A stretch of 64,000 bases of DNA from Vreelandella songnenensis (lineage in GTDB: Bacteria; Pseudomonadota; Gammaproteobacteria; Pseudomonadales; Halomonadaceae): NCBI RefSeq assembly GCF_003002925.1, contig NZ_PVTK01000005.1, positions 186,001 to 250,000 on the forward strand, given 5' to 3'. Below the pieces are notes generated by a model that was given only the letters and a program-made list of their open reading frames with translations, did not search any database and was not told the origin of the DNA. Below are positions 30,754 through 43,225 of this stretch, piece after piece. The number at the start of each line of letters is the position of its first letter. Position 1 is the stretch's first letter. A program made the translations under genes and the position numbers.

Positions 30754-32166
30754 ATGGATGTTCAACTAGTCTGGTTGCGAAGCGACCTGCGCATTCACGA
30801 TAATACGGCGCTCGCGGCGGCCGCCGCCAAAGGGCCGGTGGTGGCGGTCTTCCTGCGCAGCGTTGCCCAGTGGCAGTATCACGGCCACGGTGCGACGAAG
30901 ATCGACTTCTGGGCGCGCGGCGTTAGCGCGCTCAAGGATGCACTCAACGGGCTTAACATTCCCCTGCTGCACCGCGATATTGACCGCTACGATGACGCGC
31001 CCCAGGCGCTTCTAGACATCGCACGCGAGCACAACATCGCACGGCTGCATTTCAACTATCAGTACCCGCTCAACGAACAGCGCCGCGACCAGGCGGTGCT
31101 GGATGCCTTCAAGAAGGAAGGCATCGCCGTCCACGGCTATCATGACGCAGTCGCCTTTGCCCCCGGCACGCTGCTGACCGGCAAGGGCGACTACTACGGC
31201 GTGTTTACGCCTTTCTCCAAGGCGTGGCACAAACAGGTCAGCGCCGAGCAGCTTGAGCTGCGCGATACGCCCGAACCGCAAGAGCGGCTATCCATCAAAA
31301 GCGACAAGCTGCCGGAGCTACCCGAATTCGATGATGCCCCGGTAGGCGGCCGCGAGTGGCCCGCCGGTGAAGAGACGGCAGGCGACCATCTGGCGCGTTT
31401 TTTACGCTTTCGTGGCCGTCACTATAACGACCAGCGCGACTTTCCCAGCGTACGCGGCACCAGCGAGCTTTCGCCTTACCTGGCGCTGGGCATGATTTCC
31501 TACCGCCAGTGTCTGCAGGCCGTGATGAGCGAAAACGGTGGCCACCTGGCCGATGGCGATGCGGGGCTAACCACCTGGGTGAACGAGCTTATCTGGCGTG
31601 AGTTTTATCAACATGTGGCGGTAGGATTTCCCGAAGTATGCCGCTATCAGCCGTTTCAGGAACACACCAAGCAGCTTGCCTGGCGCGAGGATGACGAAGG
31701 CTTCAAGGCCTGGTGCGAGGGGCGTACGGGATATCCGCTGGTGGACGCGGCCATGCGTCAGATGCTGGCAACGGGCTGGATGCACAACCGGCTCAGAATG
31801 GTCACGGCCATGTTCTTGAGCAAGCATCTGCTGATCGATTGGCGCCGGGGCGAGGCGTTTTTCATGCGCCATCTGGTAGATGGTGAGTTCTGTGCCAATA
31901 ACGGCGGCTGGCAGTGGGCGGCGTCCACCGGTACGGATTCAGCGCCCTATTTCCGGATCTTCAACCCGACCACCCAGTCCACGCGCTTCGACCCTGACGG
32001 CGAGTTCATTGCCAAATGGGTGCCGGAGCTTGCCGAGCTGCCCGCCAAGGCGCGCCATGCGCCGCCTCGGGACATGCTGACCCAACTGGACTACCCGGAA
32101 CCCATCGTGGATCACAAGGCTGCCCGAGCGCGCGCGCTGGATGCATTCAAGGCGCTGAGCAAATAA
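30754..32166 (+). CDS. phrB: Deoxyribodipyrimidine photolyase
   Basis: Light-driven repair of cyclobutane pyrimidine dimers, 470 residues (472 in E. coli). Antenna domain begins VQLVWLRSDLRIHDNTALA. The FAD-binding region has WVNELIWREFY, GYPLVDAAMRQMLATGWMHN, RMVTAMFLSKHLLIDWRRGE and GGWQWAASTGTDSAPYFRIF, with the tryptophans needed for electron transfer retained. GGAGAG precedes the ATG. Probably co-transcribed with the LitR-like regulator. Confidence 0.97.
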   Translation: MDVQLVWLRSDLRIHDNTALAAAAAKGPVVAVFLRSVAQWQYHGHGATKIDFWARGVSALKDALNGLNIPLLHRDIDRYDDAPQALLDIAREHNIARLHFNYQYPLNEQRRDQAVLDAFKKEGIAVHGYHDAVAFAPGTLLTGKGDYYGVFTPFSKAWHKQVSAEQLELRDTPEPQERLSIKSDKLPELPEFDDAPVGGREWPAGEETAGDHLARFLRFRGRHYNDQRDFPSVRGTSELSPYLALGMISYRQCLQAVMSENGGHLADGDAGLTTWVNELIWREFYQHVAVGFPEVCRYQPFQEHTKQLAWREDDEGFKAWCEGRTGYPLVDAAMRQMLATGWMHNRLRMVTAMFLSKHLLIDWRRGEAFFMRHLVDGEFCANNGGWQWAASTGTDSAPYFRIFNPTTQSTRFDPDGEFIAKWVPELAELPAKARHAPPRDMLTQLDYPEPIVDHKAARARALDAFKALSK

Positions 32167-32188
32167 AGGCCGGCTTGCTGCGATCAGA

Positions 32189-34027
32189 CTAGAGGGCGCC
32201 TGCCGCAGCGGTCAGCGCCGTCCAGCGCTGCTCCAGTTCAGCCGCCGGTAGCGGGCGGGCAAAATAGAACCCCTGCACGATCGAGCAGCCTGCATTGATC
32301 AGAAACTGGCACTGCTCTTCGGTTTCAACGCCCTCGGCAACCACGTCCAGGCCCATCCCTCGGGCCATGGCAAGCACCGCTTTTACAATGGCGGCATCCG
32401 CATGGCTTGCGGGCAGCTCGCGGATAAAGGCGCGGTCCAGCTTGATCTTGTCCACCGGTAGCCGCTTGAGATAGCCCAGCGACGAGTAGCCTGTGCCGAA
32501 ATCATCAATGGCAATCGAGTACCCCTGCTCTTTCAAGGCTTTCAAGCGGGGGCCCATGTCGCCGGCGCGCTCGTCGATCAGTACCGATTCGGTAAGCTCC
32601 AGGCCAATCTGGGAGGGTTTTAACTGATAGCGCTTCAAGCAGGTATTCAGCTGCGCTTCCAGGTCGCCCTGAAACAGCTGCAGGGCGGAAATATTGATCC
32701 AGATGGGTAGCTTGGGCATACCGCTGTACTGCCAGTGAGCCTGCTGAGCGCAGGCTTTCTCGATCACCCAGCTGCCCAGCTCCGACATCAGACCGTGGCG
32801 CTCGGCCAGCGGAATGAAGTCGCCCGGCGAAATCATGCCGTCCAGCGGGTGGCGCCAGCGCAGCAGCGCTTCCATGCCGAGAACCTCGCCGGTGCCCGGG
32901 TGGTGCTGGGTCTGGTAGTGCAGCTCAAGCTGGTCACCGGAGATCAGTGCCGCACGCAGGTCGCTGACCAGCGCCAGCTGCGGGTTATCCTGCTTGTCCA
33001 GTGCCGGGCGAAACCGCAGGCTATGATTGCGCCCCAGCCGCTTGGCACTGTACAGGGCAGACTCAAGACGCTGGAAAAGAACGCCCGAGTCGCGGCCATC
33101 TTCCGGCGCCCGACAGCTGCCGATGGTGAGGCCCAGGCGCAAAAGCTGGTCGCTGATTTCAAACGGCCGACTCATATGCTCGCGAAGCCCCGCTACCCAC
33201 GTTTCATGGTCATCATAGGTAGTGGTACGAATCACCATGAATTCGTCTCCTCCCAGCCGCCCAACCACGCTGCCCGCGACATAGCTTGCCAACCGCTGGG
33301 CAAAACGGGCCAGTAGCCGGTCCCCCTGCTCAACGCCCAGGCTGTCATTGACGGACTTCAGCCCGTCGATATCGATCAGGGCAATATCCAGGCTCTCGCC
33401 TGCCCGCAGATGGCGCAGACGCGACCCCATCAGATCATGCAGCCGCCGGCGGTTGGGCAGCCCGGTCAGCGGGTCTTCATAGCCAATACGCCGCAGATCA
33501 TGCTCGCGCGCCTTCTGCGCCGAGATATCGGTAAACAGGCTGATGAAGTGGGTAATAGTGCCGCGTTTATCGGTAATCGCACGCACCTTCAACCACTCGG
33601 GATACTCGTCCCCATGCTTGCGCCGGTTCCACATTTCTCCTTCCCAGCGCCCGGTAGCCTTGAGGGTACTCCAGAAGTTCTGGTAAAACGCCTTGTCGTG
33701 CCGGGGAGCAGCCAGGGCTTCAAGTTTCAGCCCGACCACTTCGTCGCTGGCGTAGCCGGTAATATCGGTAAAGGCAGGATTGACCGCCAGGATCCGGTTG
33801 TGTGCATCGCTCACAACGACGGCATCACTCGCCAGATCCGTGGCGTTGTTCGCCAGCCGATAACGCAGCCGCTGCTGGCGCACCTGGTGCCAGGCATCCC
33901 ATAGCCCGAATACCACAAAACTGACCGCCACCAGGCGCAGCATGGCATCGGGCAGCCATACACAGGCAGGCAGGGCAGCGAGCGCTATCCAAACCAACGG
34001 ACGATTGAGAGAAACAGGGAGCCACAT
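32189..34027 (-). CDS. Membrane PAS-GGDEF-EAL cyclic-di-GMP protein
   Basis: 612 residues. Two N-terminal hydrophobic segments (~10-45), a PAS domain (~60-180; AVNPAFTDITGY), GGDEF (RLGGDEF) and EAL (GMEALLRWRHP). EAL catalytic residues look intact (ELTESVLID, DDFGTGYSSLGYLK, AEGVETEEQC), so phosphodiesterase activity is plausible. GGDEF is canonical, but the upstream RxxD inhibitory site is absent. Net activity cannot be told. It diverges from fabA and converges on phrB with 22 bases between stops. Confidence 0.95.
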   Translation of the reverse strand: MWLPVSLNRPLVWIALAALPACVWLPDAMLRLVAVSFVVFGLWDAWHQVRQQRLRYRLANNATDLASDAVVVSDAHNRILAVNPAFTDITGYASDEVVGLKLEALAAPRHDKAFYQNFWSTLKATGRWEGEMWNRRKHGDEYPEWLKVRAITDKRGTITHFISLFTDISAQKAREHDLRRIGYEDPLTGLPNRRRLHDLMGSRLRHLRAGESLDIALIDIDGLKSVNDSLGVEQGDRLLARFAQRLASYVAGSVVGRLGGDEFMVIRTTTYDDHETWVAGLREHMSRPFEISDQLLRLGLTIGSCRAPEDGRDSGVLFQRLESALYSAKRLGRNHSLRFRPALDKQDNPQLALVSDLRAALISGDQLELHYQTQHHPGTGEVLGMEALLRWRHPLDGMISPGDFIPLAERHGLMSELGSWVIEKACAQQAHWQYSGMPKLPIWINISALQLFQGDLEAQLNTCLKRYQLKPSQIGLELTESVLIDERAGDMGPRLKALKEQGYSIAIDDFGTGYSSLGYLKRLPVDKIKLDRAFIRELPASHADAAIVKAVLAMARGMGLDVVAEGVETEEQCQFLINAGCSIVQGFYFARPLPAAELEQRWTALTAAAGAL

Positions 34028-34396
34028 GGCGATTCGCTACGTCCTATCCTGAAAACTGACATAAAATAAACATGACCTCGAGCAACATACGCATCATGCC
34101 GCGTTACCAAAAGCTTGAATACACGCATATTACGTTAATAGGTCATTTAAGTGGGCAATTCACTCATTGCAAAGCCCCCTAAAAGACTGGCTGGCAGCGA
34201 CTACCGCTTAATAAAAAACGCTCGTTAGCAGCGATATATGGCGTCTTACGTGCATTCGAGGGTTTCGGGAAGTAGACTAGGACAGGCCTTGCGGGCCGTG
34301 CCTAGGCGCGAGGCCCCAGTGCTATGCTCAGGTGCTATGCCTCGGCTCTTGGTGCCGCACGCGGCCAACAATCATCTTGAAACTCGGAACGATTCA
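34028..34396. promoter_or_regulatory. Divergent gap between the c-di-GMP gene and fabA
   Basis: 369 bases with no convincing gene. The half near the c-di-GMP gene is AT-rich. GTGCTATGC is repeated at 34319-34327 and 34332-34340, 13 bases apart, about 60-80 bases before the fabA start. No FadR- or FabR-like operator could be recognised by eye. Longer readings of fabA into this region are rejected. Confidence 0.4.
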
Positions 34397-34912
34397 GTGA
34401 CCAAGCAACATTCCTTTGATCGCGAAGAACTGCTGGCCTGCTCGCGCGGCGAGCTATTCGGCCCCGGCAATGCGCAGCTTCCGGCTCCCAACATGCTGAT
34501 GCTCGACCGTATTGCGCACATCCATGAAGAAGGCGGCGAGCATGGCAAGGGCGAACTGATCGCCGAGCTGGATATCTCTCCGGACCTGTGGTTTTTTGAC
34601 TGCCATTTCCCGGGCGACCCGGTGATGCCTGGCTGTCTGGGGCTTGATGCCATGTGGCAGCTGGTCGGCTTCTATCTGGGCTGGCTTGGCCACCCGGGCC
34701 GTGGTCGTGCGCTTGGCTGCGGTGAAGTCAAGTTCAGCGGGCAGATCATGCCGGATGCCAAAAAAGTGACTTACCGTATCAATATCAAGCGTATCATTAC
34801 CCGACGGCTTATCTTGGGTATCGCTGACGGTACTGTATCCGTTGACGGACGCGATATTTATCAGGCTAACGACTTGCGCGTTGGTCTATTCACCTCCACT
34901 GCGAATTTCTAA
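34397..34912 (+). CDS. fabA: 3-hydroxydecanoyl-ACP dehydratase/isomerase
   Basis: Makes and isomerises the C10 intermediate that starts anaerobic unsaturated fatty acid synthesis. GTG 34397 gives 171 residues (172 in E. coli). It places the catalytic pair exactly at His70 ([11 protein letters not shown]) and Asp84 (LGLDAMWQL), which supports this start over a longer one. Ribosome site is weak (GGAAC). fabB follows 12 bases later. Confidence 0.96.
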   Translation: MTKQHSFDREELLACSRGELFGPGNAQLPAPNMLMLDRIAHIHEEGGEHGKGELIAELDISPDLWFFDCHFPGDPVMPGCLGLDAMWQLVGFYLGWLGHPGRGRALGCGEVKFSGQIMPDAKKVTYRINIKRIITRRLILGIADGTVSVDGRDIYQANDLRVGLFTSTANF

Positions 34913-34924
34913 CAGGAGGCTCCC

Positions 34925-36142
34925 ATGCGACGAGTGGTAGTCACCGGCCTTGGCATCGTGTCATGCCTTGGCAATGACCAGCAACAGGTTCTCGAGGCGC
35001 TCAAGAGCGGGCGCAGCGGTATTCGTTTCAAGGAAGAGTACGCCGAGCGAGGATTCCGCAGCCACGTAGCAGGCAGCGTTGATATCGATCTGGATGCCCT
35101 TATCGATCGTAAGCTGCGCCGCTTCATGGGTGACGCAGCGGCTTATGCCTATGTCTCCATGGCGCAGGCCATCGAAGATGCTGGCCTTTCCGAAGAGCAG
35201 GTGTCCAACGAGCGTACCGGGCTTATCGCCGGCTCCGGCGGTGCATCAAGCGCCAACCAGGTAGAAGCTGCCGACGTCATGCGCGAGAAAGGCCTGCGCC
35301 GCGTGGGCCCCTACCGGGTTACCCGCACCATGGGCAGCACGGTATCGGCCTGTCTTGCCACCCCGTTCAAGATCAAGGGCGTGAACTACTCGATCTCCTC
35401 TGCCTGTGCAACGTCTGCACACTGTATCGGCAGTGCGATGGAGCAGATTCAGCTGGGCAAGCAGGACGTGGTCTTTGCCGGCGGCGGTGAAGAGGAGCAC
35501 TGGACGCTTTCCTGCCTGTTCGATGCCATGGGCGCACTCTCTACCCAGTACAACGATACCCCTGACCAGGCATCGCGCCCCTACGATCAGGCGCGCGACG
35601 GTTTTGTCATCGCCGGCGGCGGCGGCATGCTGGTACTTGAAGAGCTGGAGCATGCCAAGGCACGCGGCGCCAAGATCTACGGCGAGCTGGTAGGTTACGG
35701 CGCCACCTCCGATGGCCACGATATGGTAGCGCCCTCCGGTGAAGGCGCGGTGCGCTGCATGCGTCAGGCGATGGCGACCGTGGAAGGCGATATCGACTAT
35801 ATCAACACCCACGGCACCTCCACGCCGGTTGGCGATGTCGCCGAGCTCAAGGCGGTACGTGAAGTGTTTGGCAACTCGACACCGGCAATGAGCTCCACCA
35901 AGTCCCTCACCGGGCACTCCCTGGGCGCCACCGGCGTACAGGAAGCCATCTACTCGCTACTGATGATGCAGCACGACTTCGTGGCCGCGTCTGCCAACGT
36001 CGAGCACCTTGATGAGCAGGCGGATGGTTTCGACATCGTCACCCAGCGGCGTGATGGCGTAACGCTTGAGCGCATCCTGTCCAACAGCTTCGGGTTCGGC
36101 GGCACCAACGCCTGCCTGGTGTTCCAGCGCTTCGCTGACTGA
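34925..36142 (+). CDS. fabB: 3-oxoacyl-ACP synthase I
   Basis: Condensing enzyme that extends the cis-unsaturated intermediate from FabA, 405 residues (406 in E. coli). Catalytic Cys lies in [14 protein letters not shown], and the two His in [11 protein letters not shown] and [18 protein letters not shown] precedes the ATG. The fabA-fabB operon order is typical of Pseudomonas and Halomonas, and it is closed by a terminator. Confidence 0.97.
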   Translation: MRRVVVTGLGIVSCLGNDQQQVLEALKSGRSGIRFKEEYAERGFRSHVAGSVDIDLDALIDRKLRRFMGDAAAYAYVSMAQAIEDAGLSEEQVSNERTGLIAGSGGASSANQVEAADVMREKGLRRVGPYRVTRTMGSTVSACLATPFKIKGVNYSISSACATSAHCIGSAMEQIQLGKQDVVFAGGGEEEHWTLSCLFDAMGALSTQYNDTPDQASRPYDQARDGFVIAGGGGMLVLEELEHAKARGAKIYGELVGYGATSDGHDMVAPSGEGAVRCMRQAMATVEGDIDYINTHGTSTPVGDVAELKAVREVFGNSTPAMSSTKSLTGHSLGATGVQEAIYSLLMMQHDFVAASANVEHLDEQADGFDIVTQRRDGVTLERILSNSFGFGGTNACLVFQRFAD

Positions 36143-36158
36143 GACACCGGTCGGGAAT

Positions 36159-36187
36159 AAAAAACGGCGCCTTCAAGGCGCCGTTTT
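36159..36187 (+). terminator. Terminator of fabAB
   Basis: Inverted repeat AAAACGGCGCC / GGCGCCGTTTTT with a TTCAA loop, 16 bases after fabB. The A-run on the left arm may also let it act for the convergent plsC transcript. Confidence 0.9.
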
Positions 36188-36219
36188 TGTTGCTGGCCAC
36201 TTCTCATCTTTGCCGCTCA

Positions 36220-36954
36220 CTAGCGTACCAGCGGGCGGGGCACCTCGGAAATTTCCTGCAGCTGCCCTTCGATCCAGGCCTCCACTTCCGCAAGCACCTC
36301 GTCCGGCGTGCGCCCTTGGGTCTGGATAGGCTCACCAATGCGCACCCGCAGCACGCCTGGACGTTTCACCCAGTAGCGCCCCGGCCAGCGCTCCCCGGCA
36401 TTGTGCGCCACCGGCAGTACGGGCACGCCTGCTCGGCAAGCCACTACGCTGCCACTCTTGTTGTAGCGCTTGCGCACGCCAGGGTCGACCCGCGTTCCTT
36501 CCGGAAAAATCAGGACCGAAAGCCCCGTGCCCAGCCGTGCCACGCCCTGACTCAATACCTGCTTGAGCGCGCGGGCGGGCTTGGAGCGGTCCAGGCTGAT
36601 CGGGCGCAGCAGGCGCAGCCCCCAGCCAAAGATCGGGATACGCAGCAGTTCGCGTTTGAGCACGGTGCAAACCGGAGGTTTCATTACCTGCAAGAACACC
36701 GTCTCCCACTCGCACTGATGGTTGGCCTGAATAACGCACGGGCCTTCAGGGATGCGCTCACGCCCCTGGATATCGTAGCGAACGCCACAGGCTATCCGGA
36801 ACCAGACCATCAGGAAGTGGTTATACAGATTGAGCAGCCGATAGCGCCCGGCTAGCGGTAAAAAGGGTGCAATGGGCAGAAACAGCACGCCACTAATCAG
36901 CATGGCGAAGAAATACCCGGCATAAAATACCAGGCTACGAACCACATTGATCAA
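36220..36954 (-). CDS. plsC: 1-acyl-sn-glycerol-3-phosphate acyltransferase family
   Basis: Makes phosphatidic acid from lysophosphatidate in the inner membrane; 244 residues. N-terminal membrane segment (~10-32). Acyltransferase block I is NHQCEWETV, where the usual HxxxxD is HxxxxE. Block III is FPEGTRVDPG. Its ATG overlaps the stop of the upstream gene (ATGA). Lies opposite fabAB, a fitting lipid context. A paralogue specific for another acyl chain cannot be excluded. Confidence 0.9.
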   Translation of the reverse strand: MINVVRSLVFYAGYFFAMLISGVLFLPIAPFLPLAGRYRLLNLYNHFLMVWFRIACGVRYDIQGRERIPEGPCVIQANHQCEWETVFLQVMKPPVCTVLKRELLRIPIFGWGLRLLRPISLDRSKPARALKQVLSQGVARLGTGLSVLIFPEGTRVDPGVRKRYNKSGSVVACRAGVPVLPVAHNAGERWPGRYWVKRPGVLRVRIGEPIQTQGRTPDEVLAEVEAWIEGQLQEISEVPRPLVR

Positions 36955-37841
36955 ACGGACTCTCCTGTACTGGCGTCAAGCTGGTCATCGCGCGTCAGGC
37001 ACCAGGCATCCAGCATACGGCCCACTTCCAGCCGCCACGGCTTTTGGTGCACGCCAAACACATCCAGCACGCGGCGGCAGTTCAAGACGCGCCGCAGCTT
37101 GGCATCGTGGTGGTGGTTCAGGGCGGTTACCTGCCCAAGCTCTATCTGTTCACCCCGGCCTTCCAGGTGGGTCGCCAACTGAGTGCGCACCATGGAAGTA
37201 AACGTGAACGCACTGACCGGCTCGGTACCTGCCAGATGATAGGCGCCCCAGGCATTGGCACCGCTCGCCTGCTGCTGAAGCATGCCCACCAGCGCCATGG
37301 CCACAGCGTCCACCGAGGTAGGACAGAACACCACATCTTCCGCCGCGCGCACGCTTTCTCCCAGCATCAGCCTGTCAATGATGTCATTGAGCCAGGCGTG
37401 GCTGCCTTCAAGCGCAAACAGCGGGCCCAGGCGCACAATCAGATGGCGATGATACTCCGCTCGAATCCGGTCGCCGGTGGTCACCAGCCGGCGCAGACAT
37501 TCGTCGCGCGGAGTGGGCACCACATGCTCATCGATGGGCTCGTCAAAGCCCTCTTCGTAGAGCTGATCCGACACGCACCACACCAGCGGCACGCCCTGTG
37601 CCAGACACGCCTCCAGGCAGCTATCCACCGCGTCCGCATGCGCCCCGACCACCGCAGGGGTCATCTCCAGCGGCTGTGCCAGGGGTGGAATGATCACCGC
37701 GTCCGGGGCGATCCTTTGCAGCTGGGCGGCGCTAACCACCACCCCCTGCTCGATCACCAGTTCAGTATCCGTACGGCGGTTTACTTCTCGGGCCAGTGCC
37801 AAGCTCAAGCAGTGCCCTGCATCCAGTATCAGCAGCTTCAA
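36951..37841 (-). CDS. RmlD-like sugar-nucleotide reductase family protein
   Basis: 296 residues from a TTG at 37841, which has GAGGG seven bases upstream (LKLLILDAGHCLSLALAR). Weak Rossmann N-terminus without the full GxxGxxG; C-terminal GAYHLAGTEPVSAFTFTSMV and RRVLDVFGVHQKPWRLEVGR resemble the substrate domain of dTDP-4-dehydrorhamnose reductase. No rhamnose-pathway neighbours are present, so the substrate is unknown and RmlD activity is not claimed. Coupled to plsC by a four-base overlap. Confidence 0.7.
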   Translation of the reverse strand: MKLLILDAGHCLSLALAREVNRRTDTELVIEQGVVVSAAQLQRIAPDAVIIPPLAQPLEMTPAVVGAHADAVDSCLEACLAQGVPLVWCVSDQLYEEGFDEPIDEHVVPTPRDECLRRLVTTGDRIRAEYHRHLIVRLGPLFALEGSHAWLNDIIDRLMLGESVRAAEDVVFCPTSVDAVAMALVGMLQQQASGANAWGAYHLAGTEPVSAFTFTSMVRTQLATHLEGRGEQIELGQVTALNHHHDAKLRRVLNCRRVLDVFGVHQKPWRLEVGRMLDAWCLTRDDQLDASTGESV

Positions 37842-37907
37842 GACAGACCCTCTTTTATCAACCAACGAACATCGCCAACGACCAGAGTGCAGCGTACTCG
37901 ACTGACG

Positions 37908-38564
37908 TCAGAACGGGATTTCGTCGTCGAAATCGTCAAAGCTACCTGGGTCCGGCGCGCCATAGTTGCTGTTCTGCTGGCCCTGCTGCGGAGCGCCGCC
38001 GCCCTGCTGGGGGGCTGGCTGTGGGCGTGGTGCAGGCTGGCCACCCTGCTGCGGGTTGCCCTGGCTCGGTGCGCCCTGGCCCTGCTGGCCCTGGTTCTGA
38101 TAGCTCTGACCGCCATAGTTGTTGCCCTGAGGCGCGCCATTCTGCTGCGCATAGCCGCCCTGAGGCGCACCGCCCTGGCTGTTGCCGTAGCCATTCTGCG
38201 GCGCGCCGCCGCCCTGGAAATCACCGCCGCGGCCATCGAGCATCTGCATGTCGTTGGCAACGATTTCCGTGCTGAAGCGATCCTGGCCGTTCTGATCCTG
38301 CCATTTACGCGTCTGCAGACGGCCTTCGATATACACCTTGGAGCCTTTTTTCAAATACTGCTGGGCAATTTCAGCGGTCTTGTTGAACAGCACGATACGG
38401 TGCCATTCGGTACGCTCCTGGCGCTGACCGCTCTGACGGTCCATCCAGGTGTCGGACGTCGCCAGGTTCAGGTTGGCAACCGCCGTGCCGCTTGGGGTAA
38501 AGCGCACTTCCGGGTCTTGCCCCAGGTTGCCGATCAAGATCACTTTATTGATACCGCGAGCCAT
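37908..38564 (-). CDS. ssb: Single-stranded DNA-binding protein
   Basis: 218 residues; ATG 38564 with AAGGAG gives [22 protein letters not shown]-fold over residues ~1-110, then a long Gly/Gln/Pro-rich linker ([18 protein letters not shown]), and the conserved acidic tip DFDDEIPF that binds partner proteins. The linker makes it longer than E. coli SSB (178). Lies in the MFS-ssb block divergent from uvrA. Confidence 0.97.
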   Translation of the reverse strand: MARGINKVILIGNLGQDPEVRFTPSGTAVANLNLATSDTWMDRQSGQRQERTEWHRIVLFNKTAEIAQQYLKKGSKVYIEGRLQTRKWQDQNGQDRFSTEIVANDMQMLDGRGGDFQGGGAPQNGYGNSQGGAPQGGYAQQNGAPQGNNYGGQSYQNQGQQGQGAPSQGNPQQGGQPAPRPQPAPQQGGGAPQQGQQNSNYGAPDPGSFDDFDDEIPF

Positions 38565-38659
38565 AAGGCGCTCCTTCATTTAACTGACGTATAGGTAGAC
38601 ATCCGCGCGCTACTTGCCTCGCCGATGCCTGTGTCTTTAGCGGCTGACAGGCAGCCGCC

Positions 38660-40036
38660 TCAGGATTTCGGAGGAATCAGTCGTGTCAGCGCATCTCGAT
38701 CAAGCCGCTGACGATTAACCTTTAAATAGACCAGGCGCTCTTCGGGCACCACCATTACATCCTCGACGCCCACCACCTCGGCCAGACGTTCGAGCAGTAA
38801 ATCCAGCATATCAGGTGGCGTATCGTTGAGCGCCACCACTTCGCTTGAAAGCGGCGGTGGAGACGGCATCTGCCACATCGCCAACCACCATAGCAGGGCC
38901 AGCACCGCACAGCCGATAAACACGGCGTCAAGCCCCCACGTGTTGGCCAGCAAGCCGCCCAGCGTGCCGCCCAGAAACGCACCCATGAACTGGCTGGTGG
39001 AGTACACCCCCATGGCGGTGCCCTTGGCGCCTGCCGGGGCGAGTTTACTGAGCATTGAAGGCAGCGTGGCTTCCAGCAAGTTGAAGCCGGTAAAAAACAC
39101 GAACAGGCCGATAAACAGCCAGCGCCCCTCGGAAAACGGCAGGCCAAGTGTCGCCAGGCTCACCGCAATCGCGCCAATGGCGACCAGGCACACCGCCTTG
39201 ATCTGCTGCTTTTTCTCGGCCACGATCATCAGCGGCACCATGGCGACAAATGAAAGCCCCATGATGGCAAGGTAAGCCAGGCCGTGATGCGCCAGCGGAA
39301 TACCGGCTTGCTGCAAGCGAAAGGGCACCGCCACGAAAATCGCCATCAGTACCAGATGCAGAGCAAAGATCGACATGTCCAGGCGCCACAGGTCCGGCCG
39401 CGTAATCACGCTTTTGAACTGCTCCCGATCAAGCCCCACGTCGCGGTGACGCACCCGCCGCGGCGCGGGCGGTACCCAGCGCCACAGTACCAGAAGACCC
39501 AACAGCGTCAGCAGGGCGGTAAACCAGAATACCCCGGCAAGCCCGGCCCAGGAGGCGAGCCAGGGCCCGATCACCATGGCAATCGCAAACGATACGCCTA
39601 TCGATAGCCCGATGGTCGCCATGGCCGCCGTGCGTACCTGCTCACGGGTCTGGTCGGCCAGAAGCGCCATGATGGCGGCCGCCACGGCCCCGCCGCCCTG
39701 CAGCGCACGCCCGACAATGATGCCCCCAATGGAATCGGCAAGGGCCGCCACCACACTGCCCACGGCAAAGATGATCAGCCCGAGTGCAATCACCCGCTTG
39801 CGACCAATGCGGTCAGACAACAAGCCAAAGGGAATCTGCAGGGTGGCCTGGGTGAGTCCGTAGACACCTAGCGCAATGCCCACCAGCAGCGGAGTGGCAC
39901 CTTCAAGCGCATCGGCATACAGCGCCAGCACCGGCAATACCATGAAAAGCCCCAGCATGCGGGACGCATAAAGCCCGGCCAGGCCGCTGATTGCACGACG
40001 CTCACTGGCCAGTAGCAGTGCAGAAACCTTGCGCAT
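38660..40036 (-). CDS. MFS transporter, YajR-like with C-terminal domain
   Basis: Drug/proton antiporter-type major facilitator, 458 residues from ATG 40036 (MRKVSALLLASERRAISGLA), which AAGGGC precedes; longer starts exist. Twelve hydrophobic segments; motif A is GLLSDRIGRKRV. After the last segment an extra ~65-residue soluble tail (MLDLLLERLAEVVGVEDVMV ... YLKVNRQRLDRDAL) matches the ferredoxin-like YAM domain seen in YajR. Substrate unknown. Gene order MFS-ssb divergent to uvrA is common in pseudomonads. Confidence 0.9.
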   Translation of the reverse strand: MRKVSALLLASERRAISGLAGLYASRMLGLFMVLPVLALYADALEGATPLLVGIALGVYGLTQATLQIPFGLLSDRIGRKRVIALGLIIFAVGSVVAALADSIGGIIVGRALQGGGAVAAAIMALLADQTREQVRTAAMATIGLSIGVSFAIAMVIGPWLASWAGLAGVFWFTALLTLLGLLVLWRWVPPAPRRVRHRDVGLDREQFKSVITRPDLWRLDMSIFALHLVLMAIFVAVPFRLQQAGIPLAHHGLAYLAIMGLSFVAMVPLMIVAEKKQQIKAVCLVAIGAIAVSLATLGLPFSEGRWLFIGLFVFFTGFNLLEATLPSMLSKLAPAGAKGTAMGVYSTSQFMGAFLGGTLGGLLANTWGLDAVFIGCAVLALLWWLAMWQMPSPPPLSSEVVALNDTPPDMLDLLLERLAEVVGVEDVMVVPEERLVYLKVNRQRLDRDALTRLIPPKS

Positions 40037-40147
40037 AATGCCCTTGAGTATGGTGAATAGAGCCAAAGCCCCTGGATAACCGTCCATTCTAGCGGTTTGC
40101 AACCACGCTGGAAACGCCGTCCTGCGTTAAGCTGTCACAAAGCGTTT

Positions 40148-40177
40148 TTGCCGGATAGGGGATGGCAAACGTATAAT
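40148..40177 (+). promoter_or_regulatory. Promoter for uvrA
   Basis: TTGCCG (40148-40153), 18-base spacer, perfect TATAAT (40172-40177), 30 bases before the uvrA ATG. No CTGT-N8-ACAG LexA box was found in the gap, so SOS control is not evident here. Confidence 0.65.
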
Positions 40178-40207
40178 TACTCTTTTGCCGCGCGAGTCGA
40201 GGTGTTG

Positions 40208-43051
<2,844 letters not shown>

Positions 43052-43055
43052 CCTA

Positions 43056-43092
43056 TGATATCAGGGTGGGCCATCTGCCTACCCTGATATCA
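43056..43092. repeat. 12-bp perfect inverted repeat after uvrA
   Basis: TGATATCAGGGT (43056-43067) and ACCCTGATATCA (43081-43092) flank a 13-base spacer, starting 4 bases after the uvrA stop. There is no T-run afterwards, so it is an atypical terminator. It could instead be an operator in the 174-base gap before the Crp/Fnr gene. Each arm itself contains the palindrome TGATATCA. Confidence 0.8.
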
Positions 43093-43225
43093 AATCTGTG
43101 CAATAATCCGGCCGTTTGAACTTCTTTATCAGCGTAGCTAGGCAACGCCGTATGCGATTGAATTGCTTATCGTAATTAGCCGAACGACGTGATATGTGTA
43201 AGGCAATACTCATGGAGAAAAAACT

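Noticed and set aside
34238..34396. N-terminal extension of fabA
   Set aside because: Composition is unlike the family, and the GTG start places His70 and Asp84 as in E. coli.
40037..40207. Possible LexA box before uvrA
   Set aside because: CTGTCACAAAGC resembles only one half of CTGT-N8-ACAG; no full site present.
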